64,000 nucleotides of DNA. It comes from Haliclona indistincta. Taxonomy: Eukaryota > Porifera > Demospongiae > Haplosclerida > Chalinidae. Every line of letters starts with the position of its first letter. The first letter of the stretch is position 1. Positions 13,101-21,600 of the stretch are shown here, piece by piece. The stretch spans positions 2,985,410 to 3,049,409 of the forward strand of contig OZ024791.1 in NCBI GenBank assembly GCA_964017065.1, in the 5' to 3' direction. Position numbers and translations under genes: made by a program. Below the pieces are notes generated by a model. It was not told the DNA's origin. It was given only the letters and a program-made list of their open reading frames with translations, and did not search any database.

Positions 13101-13746
13101 TGGGTCTGGTTAAATGAAGGCAAATTCCTGGTTTCGTGACATTTCATTCTCAGAATTGTGAAATGCCAATCAGATTGCAGTATTCCCCAAAATTCACATG
13201 ACCATCACGCGACGACCACTTGCATTGATCATGGGAATGCTATCATGGAATTGATATCGAAGAGTACTGGACAGCTTGGATATTCGTGTTTGTTGGCTGA
13301 GCTGCAAGAAGTCATGATCAATTTTGTAGTGGGCGAAACGTGTTTGTTTCTCTTCCCACATGCACTGGGAAGTCTCTTTGCTACCTAGTCCTACCAAGTA
13401 TCTTCAACTTGCTTCGTAATAGTCAATCTAGCATAGGTGTGTCAGCTTGATGGAAGACCCGGGAAGACTAGGTAGCTAATTATTGTGTACATGATTTTGC
13501 GCGCGTGACAATTACGTCATTGAACCAGGAATTTGCCTTCATTTAACCAGTCCCTCTACCAAGCATAGCAGGAAGGGGTGTGGTCTGGGGACAAGACTAC
13601 CAGAGTAAGACTGCTTGCATGAATGAAATCAGAATTTTTTTTAACTGCTGAACAACCAATTCCATACCCATGAAACTATTACCATGAAAATTACTTCCTT
13701 TTAGAAACAAATAAGAGAGGAAATCAAAGAGCTAACATCACTTTAG
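7103..13746 (+). CDS. VCPIP1: VCPIP1-like OTU deubiquitinase (p97/p47 complex-interacting)
   Basis: This is an OTU-family deubiquitinase which in vertebrates acts with VCP/p97 in Golgi and ER reassembly. Exons: 7103-8629, 9133-9296, 9443-9554, 9659-9791, 10019-10245, 11476-11833, 11886-12373, 12594-12740, 12796-12858 and 13705-13746, giving about 1086 aa. The N-terminal Cys cluster (CPDPQC near residue 34, then CCNCGQRH) looks zinc-binding. The OTU catalytic loop is HADGDGHCLVHAISR, with the nucleophile in GHC, and the catalytic His lies in NSGYNHFIPLV. A second Cys/His cluster (NCFHCC) follows. A ubiquitin-like/UBX-like region (KRIRVTLSDGKAANLIL) spans the 11476-11833 exon, and the C-terminal part is coiled coil. 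The huge intron-free first exon carries the whole OTU domain. Three introns host repeats (10246-11475, 12374-12593 and 12859-13704). Confidence 0.93.
10328..10632. mobile_element. Long foldback element in VCPIP1 intron 5
   Basis: Inverted repeat of about 300 bp. The left arm carries ACGCTTGCAAAAGTAAAG twice, then GACAAGATGGAATAATG and CCCAAGTATCCCTACATC. The right arm carries the complements in reverse order (GATGTAGGGATACTTGGG, CATTATTCCATCTTGT, CTTTACTTTTGCAAACGT). The loop is about 70 bp. No gene inside; a MITE or foldback transposon is the simplest reading. Confidence 0.8.
10870..11420. repeat. Degenerate repeat with pogo/Tigger-like end in VCPIP1 intron 5
   Basis: Non-coding stretch ending in TTCGGATTAGTGAGGGTCTACTGTAG. 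Its complement (CTACAGTAGACCCTCACTAA) resembles the terminal sequence of pogo/Tigger-type Tc1-mariner elements. At 11050-11086 it contains GTCATCCCTAAATATCATTG followed by CCGAGCGGCAGTGATAATA, which recurs almost identically at 62158-62200 in another gene's intron, so it is part of a dispersed family. No intact transposase. Confidence 0.5.
13074..13592. mobile_element. MITE-like element with long TIRs in VCPIP1 last intron
   Basis: The left end CGTCCCCAGACCACACCCCT is the complement of the right end AGGGGTGTGGTCTGGGGAC. The next inner pair, GGTTAAATGAAGGCAAATTC and GAATTTGCCTTCATTTAACC, extends the terminal inverted repeats to about 70 bp around a central spacer of roughly 370 bp without a plausible gene. 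It occupies most of the 846-bp intron before the last VCPIP1 exon. Confidence 0.8.
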
Positions 13747-13954
13747 TCAGCCATGTGAAATGACTCTTCTGTCAACTCGTCATTTTTACATGCATTTTAT
13801 AATGTGCTTGTGTTGAGTTTAGTAAAACACATTAATTATTTGATTCGTAATTCTTTGCTTTGTAGAAGAAAATTAATGTACTCTGATAATAGTTTGTTAC
13901 ACTTCTATACAACTGACCATTTTATCTACACTATCAAGTTTTCCAAGCAGTAAA
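13747..13954. other. Convergent 3' gap VCPIP1 / amine oxidase 1
   Basis: AT-rich 208-bp gap between two convergent stop codons. Nothing else is visible. Confidence 0.6.
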
Positions 13955-15439
13955 CTATTCCATATACATTGCCTGAGCTATAGCCAGACCTGCATTGACT
14001 CCAGTGTAGTAAGCTCCGTGGAGTTGCCCAGCGTACAGTTTATCCATTCCATCTCCGCTGAAGAAGAGACGACCGACGGGAGCAGCTAGTAGATCATACG
14101 TATAATCTGTTGCTCCTACTGCCTTATTTGGAAAAGAGCCGAAATACAGCGGGTCATTTTTCCAGTTGGTAACGAAAATATCTTCAGGTTCTGGTATTGT
14201 TTTATCCGGATACATCTCTTGAAACACTGCTTTGAGGTCGCTCTTGATCTCTGAGATTGACTGTTTGGTGATTAGGTCTGCTTGATCACCGATTACTGAC
14301 CAAGCGATGATGTGAGATGGGTGAGATATGTTGTAACGATAATGGTCCAGGGGCTGGAAAGCTGCATATCGACCCTTTACTTTGTCCAAACGATCAACAA
14401 ATGTGACATCCTCCCAAAAGGGCTCCTTGTATTTTAGGAAAACTCGAATTAGATGGTTCATGCGAAACATATTCACAGCATTTAGTTTCCATTGAGGAAG
14501 GCGAGGAATGAAACGAACTGTTCTTGGAGATTGCAACACACCGATGCTGAAGGTGACTAGTGCACGCTTGCCACAATATGTCTTTCTCTCATATTGTGGT
14601 GTTACAGTCTCGACACACACACATGAATCACCGTTATGGATACGAGTAACTTTAGTATTAAGTTTTAGGCGATCGTCATTTGGTGGTAGCCCAAAATCTT
14701 CTGCCATGCAATACAGCATGTGTTCACTTCCACGTTGATCAGTAATGATAAGCATGTCTGATCCAAAGTTTTGCCACACTTTGTTAGGAATGCTGTTATA
14801 TAGTGATGCCGTCTCTGGAATTTGTTGGTAAAGAAAGTCAAAGAAATCCCACTCCATGAGTTTCTTGAAAGGTGTATCAGGTACCCATCCATTATTGATG
14901 AGTGATTGCCGAACAGATATATCAGGGAGACCTCTCTTCATTCTCTTCATACCTTCTTCAAATGCATGTATGGTCATGTTTCCGAATTCATACGCGCCAT
15001 CGTCGACTGTTTTGTTGCCCAGTAGTTCTCTACCGTCATGGAATGCTTTTGCTTCCTTGTTTTCAGGGTTGAGGCCCTTGATACCACACCGCTCTAACAT
15101 TTTTTGAATGTCGTTGTGATCGCTAAAACGTTTTGGCGGATCTTCTGGAAAATGTATTCCAAATACCCATTGTTCTCCAAGTTCAACTCGTATTCCACCA
15201 AATTTTTTGCTGCGTATTCTTCCACCCATGCTATCACGAGCTTCAATGATCATGAAATTGTCGACTCCATTTTTGTGCAGACTCTTTGCGGCGCTAATCC
15301 CAGACATTCCGGCACCAAGTATTAGGACATCAGCATCATAGTCGCTCTCCCGAGCAGGACAGTAAATTGCGTCCACGCAGTGAAGAGAACAAGCGAGGAG
15401 TGAGACGCACACAACGTAAAGCAACATCATGGCGACCAT
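13955..15439 (-). CDS. Secreted flavin amine oxidase, polyamine-oxidase-like (copy 1)
   Basis: Single-exon gene of 494 aa. It starts with a hydrophobic signal peptide (LLYVVCVSLLACSLHCVDA), so the product should be secreted or lysosomal. The FAD-binding Rossmann motif DVLILGAGMSGISAAKSL and the following MIIEARDSMGGRIRS are typical of flavin amine oxidases and unusually close to plant apoplastic polyamine oxidases (GAGMSGISAAK). Later blocks are LVTFSIGVLQS and, near the C-terminus, RLFFSGDGMDKLYAGQLHGA. Two family-critical positions look altered. The active-site Lys expected before 'IFL' is Arg (LIRVFLKY), and the usual Glu of the C-terminal 'GE' FAD motif is Asp (SGDG). Substrate is therefore uncertain. 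Intronless in an intron-rich genome and tandem with the next gene. The first ATG was used; an ATG 9 nt downstream is equally possible. Confidence 0.88.
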   Translation of the reverse strand: MVAMMLLYVVCVSLLACSLHCVDAIYCPARESDYDADVLILGAGMSGISAAKSLHKNGVDNFMIIEARDSMGGRIRSKKFGGIRVELGEQWVFGIHFPEDPPKRFSDHNDIQKMLERCGIKGLNPENKEAKAFHDGRELLGNKTVDDGAYEFGNMTIHAFEEGMKRMKRGLPDISVRQSLINNGWVPDTPFKKLMEWDFFDFLYQQIPETASLYNSIPNKVWQNFGSDMLIITDQRGSEHMLYCMAEDFGLPPNDDRLKLNTKVTRIHNGDSCVCVETVTPQYERKTYCGKRALVTFSIGVLQSPRTVRFIPRLPQWKLNAVNMFRMNHLIRVFLKYKEPFWEDVTFVDRLDKVKGRYAAFQPLDHYRYNISHPSHIIAWSVIGDQADLITKQSISEIKSDLKAVFQEMYPDKTIPEPEDIFVTNWKNDPLYFGSFPNKAVGATDYTYDLLAAPVGRLFFSGDGMDKLYAGQLHGAYYTGVNAGLAIAQAMYME

Positions 15440-15802
15440 GTATTGTAGAGCTTCGAGAGCTTAAAATTGTTACAATGCAGTTCTAGGTACAAGTGACTGC
15501 CTTTGGAAGTTAGATGTGCTGTGCATCTCTTTCTTGCCAATGTACAGGAACATATGGAAGTTAGCGATTGATGACGGCATGATGATGTATGCATGGGTTG
15601 GTCTGATAGGAGTGCATGCAGTGGCGATTTAGTCTCCATTGCACCATACTAAGATGATACAGTACTGTATCATCTATGATTGCACCCGTACCCGCTGCAG
15701 TGACGTCATGCCAATGACACGTGTACTAGTTGCTGACTAGTTGCAAATTTTTTTTACATGATTGTACAATGTACCAGATAGCATAATATTACACATGCCC
15801 TA
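15440..15802. promoter_or_regulatory. Spacer/promoter between the tandem amine oxidases
   Basis: This 363-bp spacer upstream of copy 1 and downstream of copy 2 must contain the copy 1 promoter. A palindromic ATGATACAGTACTGTATCAT lies near 15652-15671, a candidate hairpin or binding site. No coding signal. Confidence 0.4.
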
Positions 15803-17266
15803 TTAATAGTACTTGGTTTTAAGTTCATTTGCAATATTTTTTCCCACTTCAATACCAGAGTAGTACGAGCTGTGAAGTAATCCACTGTAGTCCTTGTGAA
15901 CAGCATCCCCACTGAAGTACAGCCGACCTACAGGAGCAGACAGTGCATCGTACATTGCATCGGTTGCCCCAACTGGTTTGGTAACTATGGCACCGAAGTA
16001 AAGAGGATCATGCTTCCAGTCTGTAACAAGAAATTCTTCAGGTTCAGGAATAACAGCTTTTGGGTACAACTCGTGAAGCACTTCCAAGGTCTCTTTTTTG
16101 GTCACCCAGATTGGCTGAGAGGATATTGCATCAGCTGCTTTATCGATGAAACTCCATTCAATAACATTTACTGGACTAGACGAGATATTGTATCGGAAGT
16201 TGTCAAGAGGTTGAAAAGCTGCAAATCTCCCTTTAAAGTTGTCTGCCCGATCAATAAACGTAACATCTTCCCAAAACGAGTAGTTAAACTTGCAGAAGAT
16301 CCTGAGCACTTGACCCATGGGAAAGAAGTTAATGACTTGCTTTTTCCACTGGGGAAGACGAGGGATGAACTTGACATTTCGTGACTGCAACACGCCAAGG
16401 CTAAAAGTCATTATTGCATACTTTGCACAATAACGCTTTCTCTCACCATATGATAATATCGTGTCGACACACACACATGAATCACCGTTGTGTACACGCA
16501 AGACCTTGGTTTGTAACTTCAGTCGTGGGTCATCAGGAGTCAGCCTAAAGTCTTCTGCCATGCAATAGAGCAAGTGTTCACTACCACGTTGATCTGTAAC
16601 TAGCAAGTAATCTGCTCCAAAATCATCAAAGATTTTTGTTGGAAAGGTTCTATAGAGGGATGCTGTATCAGTGCTCTCATGCATGAGGAAATTAAAAAAG
16701 TCCCATTCAACCAATTTTTGCAGCGGAGTCTCAGCAATCCATCCATTTTCCATCAGCGCTTGCTCCACAGATATATCAGGCAGACCTTTTTCCTTCATAA
16801 GATAGCTTCCTATCAATGCATCAACAGTAGCATTTCCGAAGTTGTAGCTTACTTCGTTTAAAGTTTTATTGGTAATGAGTTTGTCCTTGTTGTGAAAAGC
16901 TTTTGATTCGTTAAACTGAGGTAAGAATCCTTTCAATCCACATCGTTTGGCTAGTTTCTGCATATGGTTATGGGCAGTGAGACGTTTTGGAGGGTCTTGA
17001 TGCATATGAAAACCGTAAATCCACTGCTCACCGAGCTCCACCCTTATTCCACCGAATTCTTCACTGCGCATTCGTCCTCCAATGCGATCGCGAGCCTCAA
17101 GGATCAGAAAATTGTCGACGCCATTCTCGTACAGACTCCTTGCGGCGCTAATCCCAGACATTCCAGCGCCAAGTATTAGCACGTCAGCATCATAGTAAGC
17201 AGGGCAAGTAACACCGCTAACAGCCGAGAAGGAGGCCACAAGAAGCGCGATAGCCAGGTAAAACAT
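15803..17266 (-). CDS. Secreted flavin amine oxidase, polyamine-oxidase-like (copy 2)
   Basis: Single-exon tandem paralogue of the preceding gene, 487 aa. The signal peptide is MFYLAIALLVASFSAVSG, followed by DVLILGAGMSGISAARSL and LILEARDRIGGRMRSEEFGG. Conserved blocks include VELGEQWIYG, LVTDQRGSEHLLYCMAEDF and MTFSLGVLQS. The C-terminal FAD-contact region reads RLYFSGDAVHKDYSGLLHSS. As in copy 1, the position of the catalytic Lys is occupied by Arg (VLRIFCKF), so both copies share this change, which therefore predates the duplication. Several N-x-S/T sequons fit a secreted glycoprotein. Function inferred: FAD-dependent oxidation of an amine or polyamine, or a neofunctionalised relative. 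Start is unambiguous because the signal peptide follows directly. Confidence 0.88.
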   Translation of the reverse strand: MFYLAIALLVASFSAVSGVTCPAYYDADVLILGAGMSGISAARSLYENGVDNFLILEARDRIGGRMRSEEFGGIRVELGEQWIYGFHMHQDPPKRLTAHNHMQKLAKRCGLKGFLPQFNESKAFHNKDKLITNKTLNEVSYNFGNATVDALIGSYLMKEKGLPDISVEQALMENGWIAETPLQKLVEWDFFNFLMHESTDTASLYRTFPTKIFDDFGADYLLVTDQRGSEHLLYCMAEDFRLTPDDPRLKLQTKVLRVHNGDSCVCVDTILSYGERKRYCAKYAIMTFSLGVLQSRNVKFIPRLPQWKKQVINFFPMGQVLRIFCKFNYSFWEDVTFIDRADNFKGRFAAFQPLDNFRYNISSSPVNVIEWSFIDKAADAISSQPIWVTKKETLEVLHELYPKAVIPEPEEFLVTDWKHDPLYFGAIVTKPVGATDAMYDALSAPVGRLYFSGDAVHKDYSGLLHSSYYSGIEVGKNIANELKTKYY

Positions 17267-18132
17267 TACAAATTTTCAAGCAATAGCCACCGTAGACGTG
17301 TGCCTATATTAACATTCAAGTAAAGGTTAACTGTCAATGCTCACAAAGGAATCGATATAAACTTGCCAAAATGTATCGGAAAGTGATCGACGACACGTGA
17401 CAGTCGACAAGTACATACAGCAGTTGGCTGATTGCATGATCTATACTCTTTACCTAATTTTAGTCTTGGAACACAAAGCAGACTATCCGCTGACAAGTGA
17501 CAACCCAAGAAAAAAATATTAGTAAAAGCGTATCCCTCATGATGTTCAGCAACAGACCCCACCCGGCCGATCCATTACAACAGATCCCATTTTGTTTTTG
17601 CAATTAAAAGTTTTGACATAAAATTAATGGTCTAACAACACTCATGAAAACAAAAAATTACTGAGAAACTATGAAAAAACTGGACTGTGAATAATAATTA
17701 TTCTACTGACAAAATAATCAGTATTAACGGTAGATCATAATAATGAAATGATTAAATGAGTCACTTGCAAGTGGAACTTTGTTTACACACACCAAATAAA
17801 TTGTTTACAAAAAATACATATTGCACGGTAGTGAGTAAACAACTATTTTTATTATCCCGAACAACACACATCTCAACTGCTATTTCCTACAAGCATTCAC
17901 CGCAATCCTCTGTATGGTCCTTGGTATTTCAAATGCTACATGAACAAAAAGACGTCAGATTATAATGATGCAGCTTTCAACTTTAGGTCTTATCAAGAGC
18001 ACTAACAATCTAACATGCCTCAGTGGGCGGAGTCATCAATAGTTAGTACACAGTAAAGACAAAATGTTCACTTGTCAATTTTGTTGTCACAAAAAGCTAA
18101 TTGTTAAAAACTAGTCTACAGCTATGTCACTA
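17267..18132. other. Intergenic region upstream of amine oxidase copy 2
   Basis: AT-rich, 866 bp. It should contain the copy 2 promoter. No ORF with recognisable similarity and no obvious RNA gene. Confidence 0.5.
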
Positions 18133-18367
18133 GTGCATGCTATGCGGCTAAGGGTTTACAGCTATGACCATGACCCTTAGTGTGTGCTATGCGGCTAAGG
18201 GTTTACAGCTATGACCATGACCCTTAGTGTGTGCTATGCGGCTAAGGGTTTACAGCTATGACCATGACCCTTAGTGTATGCTATGCGGCTAAGGGTTTAC
18301 AGCTATGACCATGACCCTTAGTGCATGCTATGCAGCTAAGGGTCATGGTCATAGCTGTAGGAACTGA
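18133..18367. repeat. 47-bp palindromic minisatellite plus inverted remnant
   Basis: Four head-to-tail 47-bp units start at 18133, 18180, 18227 and 18274. Each contains GCGGCTAAGGGTTTACAGCT followed by ATGACCATGACCCTTAGTG, so CTAAGGGT at one end is complementary to ACCCTTAG at the other. From 18321 the core is present in inverted orientation (CTAAGGGTCATGGTCATAGC), making the array end in a hairpin. Units differ by only one or two bases. It lies 3' of SHOC2. Confidence 0.93.
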
Positions 18368-18622
18368 GCATAGTGACAACACGACAGCTAATACAGTAAG
18401 CGGGTAATTTCGTCATCTAAATTTTCCTGAATTGAGCGCTTCAGCTTTTTGAAAGTTTTTCACAAACAGGACCTGACATACAAATCAGTGCCATACATTT
18501 TGTCGAGATTCAAAAAAATTATCAGTGGTATTTATAGTAACAGTAGTATAAAAAGACTACACTTCTTCTATCCTGACAAAAAGATCACAATGGCCTCCTC
18601 ATAACCAAGAGGTACCGTGTTG

Positions 18623-21600
18623 CTATACCTGAATAATAGCAGAAGGTCCTCCATCAACAACATGAGGGGGCAATCTACTAAGTGGACATCCCTCAACACT
18701 CATCAACGCTAGTCGCTTGCATAGAGCTAGCTCATAAGGCAGAGACTGTAGGTTGGGATTGTCATTAAGATAGAGCTCTTCAAGATTCTCTAGAGTGCCT
18801 ATTTCAGCAGGTATCTCTAGAAGATTGTTCTCTCCAGCACTAAGGTGCTTCAAGTTTACCAACAACCTGTGGAAAGGATCACCACTATCCACCGCACACA
18901 ATCCTCACTTACCCTAAGCCTCGCGGAAGATTAGTTATTCTGTTTGATTGAACATTTAGCTTTGACAGTTCTCGTAGGTAACCTGTGTGACAAGGAAGTA
19001 AAATACAGCAACTAAGCAGCTACATTAAGGAACTCACTAATTTCAGTGGCGAGATATTCTAGCCGGTTTCCTTCTAAATCCAGTTCCCGTAGGTTACGCA
19101 AGGCTGACACACCTTTCGGTAAGGTCTGAGCAACAAAATTTCAAGATAATTATTATCATCCTTACATATGTTCTCTCTCTCTCTCTCTCTCTCTCAAGAA
19201 GGTAATTTTTGGTCAAAACGACATGAATTTGCATTTTGGAATTTTTAGTGATTCAATTTTGGTGCCCAGCACCTGCTTCACGTATTATATTAACAGTGAA
19301 AGCAAATTTGGCGGAGTCAATTTTGACGAAACCTTGCCAAAAATTTATGTAATCATGGTCCCAATCGGGACTCAGACCCCTCTCTCCTTCTACATGAAAC
19401 ACTTCCTCACTCTAATCATGTTGTTAGATAGGACTAGAGTCTCGAGACGTGTTAGCTCCTGTATTTCCTCAGGAAGAGCAGTCAGTTGGTTGGATCCAAG
19501 GTTCAGCTCAGTCAGTGATATCCATGACCCAAAGTCTATAGTTAAAAAGTATTATGTACATTACAGCAGTTTTGAAATTGAGGCGGTGTTTACATGTAGA
19601 CGATGTTTACACGTAGATGATTAGTCCAAAAACGGGGAAATGTTATTCAACTCCATCGTTTTTTTGCTGTTTACACTGCTTCGTTTTGCCAGCGGAAGCA
19701 AATGGAATGTAGGCGTGGCGTTTTCGAGCGAGCATGTTAGCACTCGCTCATACGCATGAACCAGTGAAGGACACGCTAGTTTTCTTGATAGATATTGTTT
19801 CAGAGCTCATGCTAGTATTCTCTGCGAGTATGAAGGATGAGATGTGCTCATAACAAAAGCGTGTGTCCGTTTTTGGTGTTTACACGTGCGTCTGTGTAAA
19901 CGAAAGGCCTAAACGGGGACCAAAGTCTTGCGTTTTGGCCAGAAATCGTCACCGTGTAAACGCCGCCTGAAAAGAATCAACCATAGAGTATAAACCGTGT
20001 TCGAGCTGAATCAAGCAATGTACCAAATAAGGCACAAATCACGCTTTTGTGGTTGCTACTGCGGTTTGAAGAGATCTTGCAATGCGAAAAGAAATCACGT
20101 GTGCAATAGAAATGCAATGGTGCACGTGATCGCTTCTTGTTTTCGTGTTCGAAGATCTCTTCAAACCGCTGTATAAGAAATACTGAAACAGCTAAAGTAG
20201 TGCATCACTTACCCAGTGGAAGAGTGGTGATCTGGTTGTCCCTAAAACTGAGACTAGTCTAAAGTAAAGAAAGAAAAGAATTGTGAATCTGAGACTAACA
20301 CACAGAATTGTGAATCTGAGTCAATGATAAAGCACTTACCAACTCTGGTGCTTGTGAGAATATGCCAAGAGGGACTTTAGTGATTGCATTGTGTTCCACA
20401 CTAAGTGACTACAAAAAGAAAACAGTAGCTTGAATCTGTCAGAGTAGACTATGAAAACTGTCAAATCCAAAATGGTTATAATTAATTTTGGTTCACACAC
20501 ACATAAAAGATGTTACACACAAAAACAACCATGACATGATGAAAAAGTTATGAACACAACTGTGTACAGCTGAACTAAGCAAATACAGTATTTGAGTTGC
20601 TTACATTGATCCGCTTAAGATGAGAGGGGTCAGCTATAGGGAATACAGTAAACTTGTTGCGGCTCAACTGGATTGATGTAATATTGACCATGCAACCAAA
20701 TAATTCATCCTGAAAGAGAGAAAACACACTAAAATATTGTGAGTCTTGAAGGCTTAGGAGTTACAGCATTCATCTTACTCTCTGAAGGAAAAACAACTGC
20801 CCACTGACCAAAATTAGGTTAACAACAAGCATCAGAGCTGAGGTCAGTGATCACATTAGCCCTTTAGTTACTGAATTATTCCCTTTAGTTACTGAATTAT
20901 TCCCTTTAGTTACTGATTTATTCCCTTTAGTTACTGAATTATTCCCTTTAGTTACTGATTTATTTTGTCGAAAATATGACTTGCTCTAAACTGGCATTTT
21001 GTCTTGCAATTTTCTACAACATGCAGTACTAGCACCGTTTCTCCTGGCATGTGAAAGTTTACGACCATGTACTAAACTCCGAGTTGGCTACTTCAACTTC
21101 GGAACTGAAGCCACTTAAATGATGTGAATTCGTCATGTTTCAGCTAATTTTGGTCTTCATTTAGCTCTGGTGACTGATACAAAAACCTAGCGGTGTCCAT
21201 GTAAGCAAACAGGATAGTTTAGATCATATTCTATGCGGCGAGGGGTTCTGCCTCCTTTTAAATTCCCCCATGGTGTACGTTTAAATGGAGAGGGCACGCC
21301 GAAAAACTGTTAGGTAAAGTTGTCTTTTGCAAATAGACCTTTCTAAAGCAATATTTATGACATTATGACACCAAAAGGCGTCATCGGGGGTTAACAAGAC
21401 CAGAGATTCCTGCAAGCACTTGGGCATGCCTACATGAACATTATTTGATGAATACTTGAGGCATACAAAGAAATGCACTTGTACATAACTGTACTATCAT
21501 TATCTAGGAGTCCTAATAAGGATAAGACTACAGTAAAACACACACGACACTATGAGAAGAGAATGTGCTATGTAATTGAATATAAAACAAGTGTATCAAC

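Noticed and set aside
18160..18175. Cloning-vector contamination (lacZ/reverse-primer-like 16-mer)
   Set aside because: The match is 16 nt only, repeated in every unit and flanked by unrelated palindromic sequence, so chance is more likely than vector.
18133..18320. CRISPR-like array
   Set aside because: Units are contiguous with no unique spacers; this is a eukaryotic minisatellite.
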